A DNA stretch of 64,000 nucleotides from Bacillus sp. HMF5848 (GTDB lineage Bacteria > Bacillota > Bacilli > Bacillales > HMF5848), in the NCBI RefSeq assembly GCF_003944835.1, contig NZ_RWIV01000001.1, positions 3,196,530 to 3,260,529 of the forward strand. Reading direction: 5' to 3'. How positions within the stretch are numbered: position 1 is the stretch's first letter; each line of letters starts with the position of its first letter. Below, piece by piece: positions 8,573-17,155 of the stretch. The translations under genes and the position numbers were made by a program. The notes under the pieces were generated by a model. That model did no database searches. It was not told where the DNA came from and saw nothing but the letters and a program-made list of their open reading frames with translations.

Positions 8573-8632
8573 ATACCTTATACGGTATTGAACATAACTC
8601 TATTTATACTACATAGGGTATATAACTGACAA
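8573..8632 (-). promoter_or_regulatory. Promoter with two ATACC...GGTAT palindromes
   Basis: On the minus strand a TTGTCA box (8627-8632), an 18-bp spacer and TATAAA (8603-8608) form a plausible sigma-A promoter for the Fe-S/cytochrome b pair. A palindrome ATACTACATAGGGTAT (8606-8621) covers the spacer and the -10 box. A second, ATACCTTATACGGTAT (8573-8588), lies just downstream; the centres are 33 bp apart, about three helical turns. The sites resemble operators of CsoR-family repressors (CsoR, CstR), which carry TACC/GGTA half sites over the promoter; that link is inference. The rest of 8633-8869 holds no gene that I can support. Confidence 0.5.
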
Positions 8633-8869
8633 TACAATTCACAATACTGTCATAAAAAACATAAGTTCCTCAAATACATGTAAAAATATTAACAAACAGA
8701 ATAATACGACATCACGTATTGTTATTAGGGATTATAGTGCTAAACTCAAGATATAGTTATATTTACACTGTTGTATACGGAATTTTCCCTATACGCATAA
8801 AGTATCATGAAAGAAAAATAGTAGAAGTAAGCATTTGCTTTTTGAGGCTTTTTATAAAGGGGCATAAAC

Positions 8870-10363
8870 ATGATAAACAAAATTGTTCTTGAAAATAAAT
8901 TAATTCTAGATGCTTTTAATAACTCAACTATTGGACAAGCCCTCGTCTCTAAGGATGGACAATTATTGAGAGTCAATCCGTTTCTTTGCGATTTGTTTGG
9001 TTATACAGAAGATGAGCTTTTAAATAAAAGATTCCAAGATATTACTTATCATGAGGATTTAGATACAGATTTAAAATTGTTTCAAGACTTGCTAAATGGT
9101 GGAACTAAATCTTATATGTTGGAAAAAAGGTATATCCAAAAATCTGGCAAAGTAATTTGGGGATCGCTAAATGTTATGCTTGTTCAAGATGATAAAGGTG
9201 ATCCGCTCTGTTTTCTTTCTTTAATATCAGACATTACTCAAAAAAAATATGAAGAAGAAGTAGCAAAGAGGAAAGAAGCAGAATTTTATAAACTAATTGA
9301 GTCTGCACCTGAGCCGCTAGTCATAGTAATTGATCAAAAGCTATTTTATATTAACCAAACAGCTTTAAATGCTCTTAATTGTAGCAAAGAAAGTATTTTG
9401 AATACATCCATTTATGATATGATAATTCCTTCACAAATTGATTTGGTAAAGGAAAGGCAAGTGCTTCTTCATGAGAAGGAACAATATTTGGAGTCAATTG
9501 AGCTTACGTTAAATATAAACGGTAGACTAATTGATGTTGAGACGTCTCCCACATCAATTATCTACAACGACAAGCTTTCCATTCAGGTCATTCTTAAGGA
9601 CATTTCGGCTAGAAAAGCTATAGAGAGAGAAAATGAAAGAGATATAGCTTTAGCAAAAATTTTACAACAAAGATTAATAGGGAACCCTATTACTGAGCTT
9701 GATATTTCAATTGATGGTATTTACAAGCCTTCTAAAGACCTTGGTGGAGATTTATTTACATGGTATCGAATTGACCGAGATAGAATAGGTGTTATTATGA
9801 TTGACATCATGGATCACGGACTTCCGTCTGCTTTAGTGAGCTTTTCTATTCATTCTTTATTAAGTGATATCATTACGAAAGAAATCGCACCTTCAAATGT
9901 CATGCAATCTTTGCAAAAGCATATGAAAAGACTTTTTAGCAGTAATTATAACGAAGATAACTTAACCCCAAGCTACTTCTCTGCTATCTATTTGGTTATT
10001 GATACTCACAAGAACGTAATAGACTACATTAATGCTGGTCATCCAGCTGGAATCGTTATATGTAATAATTCTAGTATTTTACTTGAAAGTGACTTTCCAC
10101 CGATAGGTATGATAGAAAATATAGAATTTACTCATAAAAGTATTAAGATAGAACATGATGCAAAAATAATTTTGTATACAGATGGTCTCTTGGATTTAAT
10201 GAAAGGTAGTATGGCAATAGGAATACGTGAAATAGAAAATTATGCAATTGATTGGAACACTATGGACGAATTTAAACACAAAATAGAGTCCTTTTTAAAT
10301 TCTCAACCTGAGCATTTTACTGATGATATTTCAGCCGTTTATATTTTGATTAATATGAGATAA
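8870..10363 (+). CDS. PAS-PAS-PP2C (SpoIIE/RsbU-type) phosphatase
   Basis: A 497-residue soluble protein. A first PAS domain spans about 12-130 (with DITQKKYEEE closing it), a second about 138-250 (ending LKDISARKAIERE), followed by a PP2C-type SpoIIE domain at ~265-495. Metal-binding aspartates are visible in KDLGGDLFTW, VIMIDIMDHG, LYTDGLLD and TDDISAV. Such proteins dephosphorylate a phospho-serine anti-anti-sigma factor in response to a PAS-bound signal, as RsbU and RsbP do for sigma-B. No anti-sigma/anti-anti-sigma pair is encoded nearby, so the partner is unknown. The start ATG has AAAGGGGCATAAAC upstream. It is divergent from the Fe-S subunit gene, and the PAS domains could sense redox state or a small ligand, but that is guesswork. 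A weak hairpin (10389-10418) follows. Confidence 0.85.
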   Translation: MINKIVLENKLILDAFNNSTIGQALVSKDGQLLRVNPFLCDLFGYTEDELLNKRFQDITYHEDLDTDLKLFQDLLNGGTKSYMLEKRYIQKSGKVIWGSLNVMLVQDDKGDPLCFLSLISDITQKKYEEEVAKRKEAEFYKLIESAPEPLVIVIDQKLFYINQTALNALNCSKESILNTSIYDMIIPSQIDLVKERQVLLHEKEQYLESIELTLNINGRLIDVETSPTSIIYNDKLSIQVILKDISARKAIERENERDIALAKILQQRLIGNPITELDISIDGIYKPSKDLGGDLFTWYRIDRDRIGVIMIDIMDHGLPSALVSFSIHSLLSDIITKEIAPSNVMQSLQKHMKRLFSSNYNEDNLTPSYFSAIYLVIDTHKNVIDYINAGHPAGIVICNNSSILLESDFPPIGMIENIEFTHKSIKIEHDAKIILYTDGLLDLMKGSMAIGIREIENYAIDWNTMDEFKHKIESFLNSQPEHFTDDISAVYILINMR

Positions 10364-10534
10364 TTCAGCATAAATTACTAACCAACAGATCAGCATGATA
10401 TCAACTCATGCTGGTCTTCATAATCTATAAATGTACCTTTTTTCAATGTTTATACAAATATTGTAATTAAATATTGAAAAATATTTACTAAACCTCTATA
10501 CTTAGTTTTAATTTATATTAAGGAGATGATTATT

Positions 10535-10756
10535 TTGGCAAAAAGTAAAGCTAAAAAACTTCGTGACAAACAAATTCGAGAAGGAAAGCTTGATCCTTCA
10601 GATTTACGCGGTCACTGGAATGGTATCAAGCCTATTGAGAGAAAAACACCAACACTAACTGAATTAACTAAGAAAAAAGCTAATAAGCATAAAAAAAGAT
10701 GGGAGGTCTCACACAAAGACAACTCCCATCTTTTTTATTTATTTAAAAGTGCATAA
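10535..10756 (+). CDS. Small basic Bacillaceae protein (YqkK-like)
   Basis: A 73-residue, strongly basic protein beginning LAKSKAKKLRDKQIREGK. The TTG at 10535 is preferred because AAGGAG lies nine bases before it; an ATG three codons upstream overlaps that Shine-Dalgarno sequence. The opening resembles small basic Bacillus proteins of unknown function such as YqkK, from memory and not certain. The last ~20 codons pass straight through a strong terminator hairpin (10692-10736), which is unusual; the ancestral gene may have ended earlier and been extended by a frameshift or loss of its stop. Function unknown. Confidence 0.6.
   Translation: MAKSKAKKLRDKQIREGKLDPSDLRGHWNGIKPIERKTPTLTELTKKKANKHKKRWEVSHKDNSHLFYLFKSA
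10692..10736. terminator. Bidirectional terminator inside the 3' end of the small basic gene
   Basis: AAAAAGATGGGAG pairs with CTCCCATCTTTTT around a 17-nt loop, with T-runs on both strands. It ends the plus-strand small gene and the minus-strand ald, whose stop codon is at 10761. Confidence 0.8.
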
Positions 10757-10760
10757 TTAC

Positions 10761-11882
10761 TCAAACTTGTTCTAATTGAGTACGAGCATGAGCATATGAT
10801 ACACCGTGCGCTTCTGCTACAGCTTGATACGTGACATACCCATTTAATGTGTTAATACCTTTGAGAAGTGCTTCATTTTCTTGGCATGCTACTACATATC
10901 CTTTATTAGCTATTTGCAATGCATAAGGCACTGTTACATTCGTTAATGCAATAGTTGATGTTCTTGGCACAGCACCAGGCATATTAGCTACAGCATAATG
11001 AACCACACCATGCTTTTCATATGTTGGATTATCATGTGTAGTGATTCGATCTGTTGTTTCAAAAATACCACCTTGATCAATCGCAATATCAACAAGTACT
11101 GAACCAGGGGTCATTTCTTTTACCATATCCTCTGTCACTAGCTTCGGAGCTTTAGCGCCAGGAATTAGCACTGCACCAATGACTAGATCAGATTCTTTTA
11201 CAGCTTGAGCTATATTGTATGGATTAGACATTAACGTTGTAATATCTTTCCCAAAAATATCATCTAAATGACGTAGACGATCCGGGCTTAAATCAATGAT
11301 AGTTACCTCTGCACCCATACCAACTGCAATTTTAGCCGCATTCGTTCCGGCAACCCCACCACCAATAACAGTCACCTTTCCACGCTTCACACCTGGTACG
11401 CCTCCAAGCAAAATACCCTTGCCCCCTTGAGGCTTTTCAAGATATTGCGCACCTATTTGGGTTGACATTCGACCTGCTACTTCACTCATAGGCGTTAGAA
11501 GTGGTAATGAGCCGTTTGCAAGCTGGACTGTTTCATAAGCAATACCAACTACCTTATTATCAATTAAAGCCTTTGTAAGCTCTGGTTCTGGAGCGAGATG
11601 TAAATATGTGAATAAAATAAGACCTTCTCGAAAATATGTGTATTCACTTTCTAGTGGCTCTTTAACCTTCATAACCATATCCATGGACCATGCTTCAGCA
11701 GCTGTATCTACGATTTGAGCACCTGCTTCTACATATTGTTCATTTGTGAATCCTGAACCAATTCCTGCATTATTTTCAATAAAAACTTCATGGCCATTTT
11801 GCACAAGATTAAACGCACCAGCCGGTGTCATTGCCACTCTGTTTTCATTATTTTTGATTTCCACTGGAACACCTATACGCAT
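10761..11882 (-). CDS. ald: Alanine dehydrogenase
   Basis: A 373-residue protein, close to the usual 370-378. It starts [20 protein letters not shown], with the substrate-binding Arg/Lys region. Further motifs are [11 protein letters not shown], the Rossmann motif [11 protein letters not shown] (residues ~174-184) and [16 protein letters not shown] near the catalytic His/Asp region. It catalyses NAD-dependent interconversion of L-alanine and pyruvate plus ammonia, supporting growth on alanine and sporulation. The start ATG follows GGGGGGCTTCAC. It is transcribed alone. In B. subtilis ald is controlled by AdeR; no adeR-like gene is seen beside it here. Confidence is high. Confidence 0.95.
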   Translation of the reverse strand: MRIGVPVEIKNNENRVAMTPAGAFNLVQNGHEVFIENNAGIGSGFTNEQYVEAGAQIVDTAAEAWSMDMVMKVKEPLESEYTYFREGLILFTYLHLAPEPELTKALIDNKVVGIAYETVQLANGSLPLLTPMSEVAGRMSTQIGAQYLEKPQGGKGILLGGVPGVKRGKVTVIGGGVAGTNAAKIAVGMGAEVTIIDLSPDRLRHLDDIFGKDITTLMSNPYNIAQAVKESDLVIGAVLIPGAKAPKLVTEDMVKEMTPGSVLVDIAIDQGGIFETTDRITTHDNPTYEKHGVVHYAVANMPGAVPRTSTIALTNVTVPYALQIANKGYVVACQENEALLKGINTLNGYVTYQAVAEAHGVSYAHARTQLEQV

Positions 11883-11980
11883 GTGAAGCCCCCCTAACAG
11901 ATTGTCCTAAACATTTTTACTATACCATCAACATTCTATTAGATAAATATATTTTTTGTAAACGCTTTATTAAAAAAGGT

Positions 11981-12071
11981 TCTGTTTAACTTCAATGGTG
12001 ATTTTCGCTCCACTGATAAATGGCTAGGTGTTGGAGTTAGACACTAATCTAAGTTAAAAATGTTCAGCGTC
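11981..12071. repeat. Remnants of two dispersed intergenic repeats
   Basis: 11981-12014 matches the TGATTTTCGCTCCA-type repeat also seen at 23595 and 40231. 12023-12071 matches the tail (GGAGTTAGACACTAATCTAA and following) of the palindromic element found at 37049 and 52358. Both are partial and degenerate. The gap between ald and the next gene holds nothing else except a terminator. Confidence 0.6.
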
Positions 12072-12105
12072 AAAAAAACACACTTGAATCAAATCGATTC
12101 AAGTG
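12072..12105 (-). terminator. Terminator after the small secreted protein gene
   Basis: CACTTGAATC pairs with GATTCAAGTG; on the minus strand it is followed by a run of seven T. Confidence 0.8.
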
Positions 12106-12116
12106 CATATTTCAGC

Positions 12117-12485
12117 TTATTTTTTCCATGTCCAAGTATAGAGTTGTCCATCACTTTTCATCCATCTTACTTCTAGATGTTCCACATCTGGATAGCCATC
12201 TTCTTTTAAGCGCTCCACCATTTTTTCAACCTTTGTAAAATGATCAAGTCGTAGTAGCGTAAAAAGGTCATCCATTTCTTGCTTTACTTTCCAACCAACT
12301 GATCGACCATTTTCATCAAAACGCTGAAAGCGAGTTGGCGATTCATAACGCCAAGTTGTTTCAACACCATTCTCTACAATTACCACCTGTAAAAGGTCAC
12401 TTTCATAAAAAGTGGGCCAAGCATGACCAACAGATGTATTTGTTACAAAAAATATCGTAGCTGCTATTAATAATATCCGTGTCAT
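12117..12485 (-). CDS. Small secreted or membrane-anchored hypothetical protein
   Basis: A 122-residue protein starting MTRILLIAATIFFVTNTSVGHA, a short hydrophobic N-terminus that looks like a signal peptide or anchor. The rest is polar and rich in Trp and charged residues (ETTWRYESPTRFQRF, DVEHLEVRWMKSD). I chose the ATG at 12485, six bases after GAGGTG; an in-frame GTG three codons upstream overlaps that Shine-Dalgarno sequence. It lies 53 nt behind ytkK on the same strand and is probably cotranscribed. No family was recognised; the function is unknown. Confidence 0.65.
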   Translation of the reverse strand: MTRILLIAATIFFVTNTSVGHAWPTFYESDLLQVVIVENGVETTWRYESPTRFQRFDENGRSVGWKVKQEMDDLFTLLRLDHFTKVEKMVERLKEDGYPDVEHLEVRWMKSDGQLYTWTWKK

Positions 12486-12538
12486 ATCACTCACCTCTAA
12501 TTATAGAGTGGGCAATATATGGAAAAAATATTCAAACA

Positions 12539-13297
12539 TTATCTAAACCTATTTATAACATTTAATCCACCTGTCACTTCAATTACAGTACCTGTTATCA
12601 TATCTGATTTTTCTTCACATAGGAAGGTTATCACTCTTGCAATATCCTCACCAGTACCTGAACGACCGATAGGTGTATGTTCATCAAACTTTAGTAGTGC
12701 CTCATCTATGCTTGCCTCTTTCATGTCCCCAACAATATTACCGGGACACACCATATTAGCTGTAATACTGTTTTCTGCTTCCTCTAACGCAATCGTTTTT
12801 GTTAGTGACACTAGACCGACTTTTGCTGCAGCAAAAGCGGAACGATGTAACCAACCTGAAGATGAATCCGCACCTTGAAATCCATATGTAATAATACGCC
12901 CATACTGTTGGTCTCGCATAATAGGTATAACCTTTTTAAACAGATGAAAAACAGCACTTAAGTTTCCCTCAATCATGTTATACCAGTCTTCATCCGTATA
13001 ATCCGCGAGCTTTTTCCTCTCAAAAATGTATGGTCCCGCGTTATTTATTAAACAATCTATTCTACCGAACCTATTGTATGCTTCATCTACTAACGTATAT
13101 AAATCAGCTTTTTTTGTTACATCCCCCTGCACAAATTGCACACGATCGCTAAAGCTGCTTAATTCATTTTTCAACTCGTCGAGTAATCCGTTATCTGTAC
13201 GATAATTAATCGTCACCGAGTAGCCCGAATTAAGTAAGCCTTCAGTAACCTTTTTACCTAATCCTTTTCCACCTGCTGTAATAAGTGCGTGTCTCAA
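12539..13297 (-). CDS. ytkK: Short-chain dehydrogenase/reductase YtkK
   Basis: A 252-residue SDR protein. The cofactor motif is GGKGLGKK near the N-terminus, with NNAGPYIF (NNAG motif). At the usual catalytic Tyr-x-x-x-Lys position the sequence reads WLHRSAFAAAKVGL, so Phe replaces the expected Tyr and only Lys is kept; a preceding Ser is not obvious either. Overall it closely resembles Bacillus YtkK, which is annotated as a FabG-like oxidoreductase of unknown substrate. Start is TTG at 13297 with GAGGTGATAGAAG upstream. Divergent to the NCS1 permease. The altered active site suggests a non-classical or regulatory role; I have not aligned it formally. Confidence 0.85.
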   Translation of the reverse strand: MRHALITAGGKGLGKKVTEGLLNSGYSVTINYRTDNGLLDELKNELSSFSDRVQFVQGDVTKKADLYTLVDEAYNRFGRIDCLINNAGPYIFERKKLADYTDEDWYNMIEGNLSAVFHLFKKVIPIMRDQQYGRIITYGFQGADSSSGWLHRSAFAAAKVGLVSLTKTIALEEAENSITANMVCPGNIVGDMKEASIDEALLKFDEHTPIGRSGTGEDIARVITFLCEEKSDMITGTVIEVTGGLNVINRFR

Positions 13298-13423
13298 CTT
13301 CTATCACCTCTTTATCTGTATTTTCCTTGGAAATCATTTTTTTTACAACTTTTAAGTGTATTTTTGTGTAAAATAGATTAGTATGTATTTGCAATTTATG
13401 TTTAATACAGAAAGGATATACAT

Positions 13424-14728
13424 ATGAAACAAACAAGTAGTGCAGGACTCACATTAGAACGATTTGGGTTAGAAGCCATACCGCAGCAGCAACGACAAAC
13501 AACCGCTTTAGAATATATGATTATGCAAATTGCTTTTTCCGTTAATGCAGGTAATTTTTTAGTGCCTGCTCTTGCTGTATTAGAGGGTGGACTTTCCTTT
13601 ATTCAAGCTATCATAGCAACTGTATTTGGAGCATTAGTAGCTTTTTTACTCGTATCTGCTCTATCATTGCCAGGTGGACGCTATGGCTTACCGGCTCAAT
13701 ATAGTATTCGAGCATTTTTGGGTTCGCACGGTGCTAGGGTTATCTCTTCACCAATCCGTACGATTACGTCTCTTTATTGGTTCAGTGTTCAAACAATAGG
13801 AGGAACATACCTTCTCATTCATATTTTAGAGCGAATCTTTCAAGCGGCCATCCCATTTTGGCCGTTAGCATTTTTAATTAGTACAAGTATAGCTACACTT
13901 GCTGTCATAGGCTTTAATGCAGTAAAACGCGTACTAAAGTTATTTTTGCCGATACTAATATTTGGTCAAGCCGTGTTGCTATTTTTATTTATACGCGAGT
14001 TAAACGCTAGTGACGTTTCCATCTTAACTGAAGGCGACCGCAATATAAAAACTATGGCCTTTTTTGCTAGCTTAGCTTTTGTTCAATATGTTTCAGGGGT
14101 AAGCGCGGCAGCTGATATGGCTCGATATGCCAAAACAAGTAAACATGCTTTTTGGGGTTTGTTTGCCGGAAACAGTATGGGCTTTATTTTAACAGCAGGC
14201 TTCGGTGCTTTTTCAGCAGCTTTTTTCGCAACAAACAATCCGTTTATAGCCGGAGCCGATATCACAAGCTCCCCTTTCATTATTTTCATAATATTCATTA
14301 TGGCGATGGTATCAATGATATCAATAAATTTAAACAATGCTTATACAGGAGGCTTTAGCTTGCTAAATACGTTTCCGGCCCTAGGACGTATTAATAGTGC
14401 CATAGTATTTGGCGCTTTAGGCGTCGGATTAAGTATGTTTCCTACCTTCGTCAATGAAGCAAAGCAATATATCTCCTTATTAGGTGCACTCATTATCCCA
14501 CTATCAAGCGTGATAGTAACTGATTACCTTTTATGTAAAAAAGGTGCTTTATCGGAGCAAGACCTTGCAAACATTGCTGCCAATCAATATAAATTAAATT
14601 TCGTAGCTTTAACTGTAATTGTTTTGGGCACAGCTCTATACATGATGATACCTGAAGAGTATGCGCCTGGCTTTTTAACATTTTTAATTGTTGGCATTTG
14701 CTACTTTACAATAAAAATAAGAAAGTAG
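13424..14728 (+). CDS. NCS1-family cytosine/purine-type permease
   Basis: A 434-residue polytopic protein with about 12 hydrophobic segments. Conserved features of the nucleobase:cation symporter-1 family are visible: an N-terminal ERFGLEAIPQQQRQTTALEY stretch before the first helix, a Gly-rich SLPGGRYGLPAQYSIRAFLG loop, and Asn/Asp-containing helices such as ISINLNNAYTGG. Members import cytosine, allantoin, hydantoins or thiamine precursors with Na+ or H+. The substrate cannot be assigned by eye, and no catabolic gene lies beside it. The ATG follows GAAAGGATATACAT. A DUF2164 gene starts 8 nt downstream, so they form an operon. Confidence 0.8.
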   Translation: MKQTSSAGLTLERFGLEAIPQQQRQTTALEYMIMQIAFSVNAGNFLVPALAVLEGGLSFIQAIIATVFGALVAFLLVSALSLPGGRYGLPAQYSIRAFLGSHGARVISSPIRTITSLYWFSVQTIGGTYLLIHILERIFQAAIPFWPLAFLISTSIATLAVIGFNAVKRVLKLFLPILIFGQAVLLFLFIRELNASDVSILTEGDRNIKTMAFFASLAFVQYVSGVSAAADMARYAKTSKHAFWGLFAGNSMGFILTAGFGAFSAAFFATNNPFIAGADITSSPFIIFIIFIMAMVSMISINLNNAYTGGFSLLNTFPALGRINSAIVFGALGVGLSMFPTFVNEAKQYISLLGALIIPLSSVIVTDYLLCKKGALSEQDLANIAANQYKLNFVALTVIVLGTALYMMIPEEYAPGFLTFLIVGICYFTIKIRK

Positions 14729-14736
14729 GAATTAAT

Positions 14737-14979
14737 ATGTTTTCTTTATCACGAGAAGTTAAACAACAATGTATTGAAGATATTCAGACTTATTTTGCTA
14801 TAGAACGAGGCGAAGAGATTGGCTTTTTAGGAGCAGAAGGATTGTACGACCTTTTTTTAAAACAGCTTGCTCCTCATGTTTATAATGAAGGAGTAAAAGA
14901 TGCACAATCATTAATGATATCTATGTTTGCTAACATAGAAGATGAGCTATACGTATTGTTGAAGCAGCCGGAAAAATAA
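14737..14979 (+). CDS. DUF2164-family small protein
   Basis: An 80-residue protein, MFSLSREVKQQCIEDIQTYF..., that looks like the DUF2164 family of small helical cytosolic proteins, including the characteristic ERGEEIGFLGAEGLYDLF segment. Function unknown. The ATG at 14737 is chosen over an upstream in-frame start inside the permease gene because a GTAGGAATTAAT sequence precedes it. It forms an operon with the permease. Confidence 0.7.
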   Translation: MFSLSREVKQQCIEDIQTYFAIERGEEIGFLGAEGLYDLFLKQLAPHVYNEGVKDAQSLMISMFANIEDELYVLLKQPEK

Positions 14980-14992
14980 AAGGTAAATGTTC

Positions 14993-15016
14993 AAAGCCAC
15001 GCAAATGCGTGGCTTT
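14993..15016 (+). terminator. Terminator after the permease-DUF2164 operon
   Basis: AAAGCCACGC pairs with GCGTGGCTTT, followed by a short T-run on the plus strand. Confidence 0.7.
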
Positions 15017-15028
15017 TGTAGCAAACAC

Positions 15029-15175
15029 TTATACTTCTTCCTCACTGTTTTGTGGATAATTATGGTTTGATTCCATGACACCACTTTCATACGAATCAGT
15101 AATCAATTGACTAATTTGGTTCGCAGCACTTTCATCGTAAGTAAAGCTACTTTGTGTCTCCTGCTTTTTATCCAT
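15029..15175 (-). CDS. 48-residue acidic hypothetical protein
   Basis: A small open frame starting MDKKQETQSSFTYDESAANQ and ending NSEEEV, encoded from an ATG at 15175 to a TAA. AAGGAGACTAGGAC sits directly before the ATG, a strong ribosome binding site. It is acidic, without membrane segments or cysteines. I do not recognise a family. Its promoter region is shared divergently with the universal stress protein gene. The good ribosome binding site and clean frame make it a likely real gene. Confidence 0.55.
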   Translation of the reverse strand: MDKKQETQSSFTYDESAANQISQLITDSYESGVMESNHNYPQNSEEEV

Positions 15176-15289
15176 GTCCTAGTCTCCTTAAATTGTCATT
15201 ATTTTTTCATTCATCTGTAGTGTTCGAGTTTTTCTAAGTGTTATACTATAATTAGGAAACCAATTCTTTACAAAAAGGAGGCACTTTTT

Positions 15290-15745
15290 ATGAGTCTCAC
15301 ATACAATAACGTGCTAGTAGGTGTTGACGGTTCTAAAGAATCAGAATGGGCTTTTAAAAAGGCAATAGATGTTTGTAAGCGCAACCAAGCCCAACTTATT
15401 ATTACCCATATTATTGACACTAGAACCTTTGCTACAGTCGAGGCTTATGACCGCTCTATTACAGAACGTGCTCAGAGCTTTGCCGAAGAATTATTACAAG
15501 AGTATAAATCGCAAGCTGAAAAAGCAGGTTTACCGAACGTTGTAACTAAAATAGAATATGGTTCTCCAAAAGTAAAAATAGCAAAAGATGTTGCTCCATC
15601 TTATAACTGTGACTTAATTGTTTGTGGTGCCACTGGTATGAACGCTGTTGAACGTTTCTTCATTGGTAGTGTCTCAGAGCATATTACAAGATACGCCAAG
15701 TGTGATGTGTTAGTGGTTCGTACTGAAACTGACATACATGACTAA
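15290..15745 (+). CDS. UspA-family universal stress protein
   Basis: A 151-residue cytosolic protein with the single-domain Usp fold. It has VLVGVDGSKESEWAFKKA at the N-terminus (nucleotide-binding Asp) and the ATP-binding motif GATGMNAVERFFIGSVSEHI (G-2x-G-9x-G-S/T) at ~127-146. Closest in look to B. subtilis YxiE/NhaX-like proteins. Such proteins bind ATP and accumulate during starvation or stress; the molecular role is undefined. AAAGGAGG precedes the ATG. Single-gene unit ending at a bidirectional terminator. Confidence 0.85.
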   Translation: MSLTYNNVLVGVDGSKESEWAFKKAIDVCKRNQAQLIITHIIDTRTFATVEAYDRSITERAQSFAEELLQEYKSQAEKAGLPNVVTKIEYGSPKVKIAKDVAPSYNCDLIVCGATGMNAVERFFIGSVSEHITRYAKCDVLVVRTETDIHD

Positions 15746-15759
15746 TATAATAACTTAAT

Positions 15760-15796
15760 AAAACAAGACTTGGTGCTATATACCAAGTCTTGTTTT
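15760..15796. terminator. Bidirectional terminator between usp and argH
   Basis: AAAACAAGACTTGGT pairs with ACCAAGTCTTGTTTT; T-runs on both strands. It includes the last codons of argH. Confidence 0.85.
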
Positions 15797-17155
15797 TGCT
15801 ATTTTGACTTGTTTTTTCACTTCAGAAAACCCTGTGCCACCCTCACTAATTCTTCTTTCTACTGCTGTTTTAGGCTGAAGAACAATATATATATCTTCTT
15901 CAATAAGTACGGATGCTTCTTTAAATTCATCTAGTGTTAAATCAAGTAAGAACTGCTGCTTTTCTATACAATGTAATACTAACTTACCAACGATCTCGTG
16001 AGCCTCACGAAACGGCATACCCTTTGTTGCTAAATAATCTGCTAGTTCAGTTGCATTTGAAAAATCGTTTGATACAGCTTTCGCCATATTCTCTTTTTCT
16101 ACCTTCATTGTTCGAATCATACCAGCAAAAATTTTCAAAGAGCCTTCCACAGTATGAACCGTATCAAACATACCTTCTTTATCTTCTTGCATATCTTTAT
16201 TGTACGCAAGAGGCGTCCCCTTCATCACAGTGAGTAAAGCCATTAAATTGCCGTACACTCGACCAGTTTTCCCTCGTATTAATTCTGCCATGTCTGGATT
16301 CTTCTTTTGAGGCATAATACTTGATCCAGTTGAGAACGTATCATCTAATTCGATAAATTGAAATTCTTGAGAACACCAAAGTATAATTTCTTCAGCAAGC
16401 CTAGACATATGCATCATTAATATGGAACAGTTGCTCAAAAATTCCAAGATAAAATCACGGTCACTTACTGCATCCAAGCTATTGTTGTAAATGCCTGAAA
16501 AACCAAGCATTTCAGCTGTCAGATTTCTATCAATCGGGAATGTGGTCCCTGCCAACGCCCCTGCTCCAAGCGGTGATACATTAATTCTTTCAAGAGATTC
16601 TTGCAACCTGTTTGCATCTCGGTCTAGCATCCAGTAGTACGCTAATAAGTGATGTGCAAACGAAATGGGCTGAGCCCTTTGTAGATGTGTATATCCGGGT
16701 ATAAGTGTTTCCACATGTTGCTCCGCTTGTTCAACAATAGCAAGCTGCATATCTTTAACAAGTTCAACGATCTTCTTAACATGCTTTTTCAAATACAGAT
16801 GCATGTCTGTAGCTACTTGGTCATTGCGACTGCGTCCTGTGTGTAATTTACCACCTACTGGTCCAATTCTCTCAATAAGAAACTTTTCAATATTTAAATG
16901 GATGTCTTCATTTTCTTCAGAATATGCCAGCTTGCCTCTCTTAGCTTCTCGGAGAAGATCTTGTAAACCTTCAATGATAATGGTTCCCTCTTGATCTGAC
17001 AGTATGCCAGTAGCTTTTAACATAGTTGCATGAGCAATACTTCCTTGAATGTCTTCCTCAACAAGCTCTTTATCAAATGAGATGGATGCGCCAAATTCAT
17101 CTACCCACTCTACTGTTGATTTAGTAAACCTACCTCCCCAAAGCTTTGTTGTCAC
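15776..17155 (-). CDS. argH: Argininosuccinate lyase
   Basis: A 459-residue protein of the fumarase/aspartase superfamily. It begins [12 protein letters not shown], has the SRNDQVATD and TGRSRNDQ region, and the superfamily signature [12 protein letters not shown] (residues ~281-292) with the catalytic serine loop. It cleaves argininosuccinate to arginine and fumarate, the last step of arginine synthesis. Its start codon overlaps the argG stop by 4 bp (ATGA), so expression is coupled to argG and presumably repressed by arginine through the ARG boxes upstream of argG. Length is standard. Confidence 0.97.
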   Translation of the reverse strand: MTTKLWGGRFTKSTVEWVDEFGASISFDKELVEEDIQGSIAHATMLKATGILSDQEGTIIIEGLQDLLREAKRGKLAYSEENEDIHLNIEKFLIERIGPVGGKLHTGRSRNDQVATDMHLYLKKHVKKIVELVKDMQLAIVEQAEQHVETLIPGYTHLQRAQPISFAHHLLAYYWMLDRDANRLQESLERINVSPLGAGALAGTTFPIDRNLTAEMLGFSGIYNNSLDAVSDRDFILEFLSNCSILMMHMSRLAEEIILWCSQEFQFIELDDTFSTGSSIMPQKKNPDMAELIRGKTGRVYGNLMALLTVMKGTPLAYNKDMQEDKEGMFDTVHTVEGSLKIFAGMIRTMKVEKENMAKAVSNDFSNATELADYLATKGMPFREAHEIVGKLVLHCIEKQQFLLDLTLDEFKEASVLIEEDIYIVLQPKTAVERRISEGGTGFSEVKKQVKIAKTRLGI

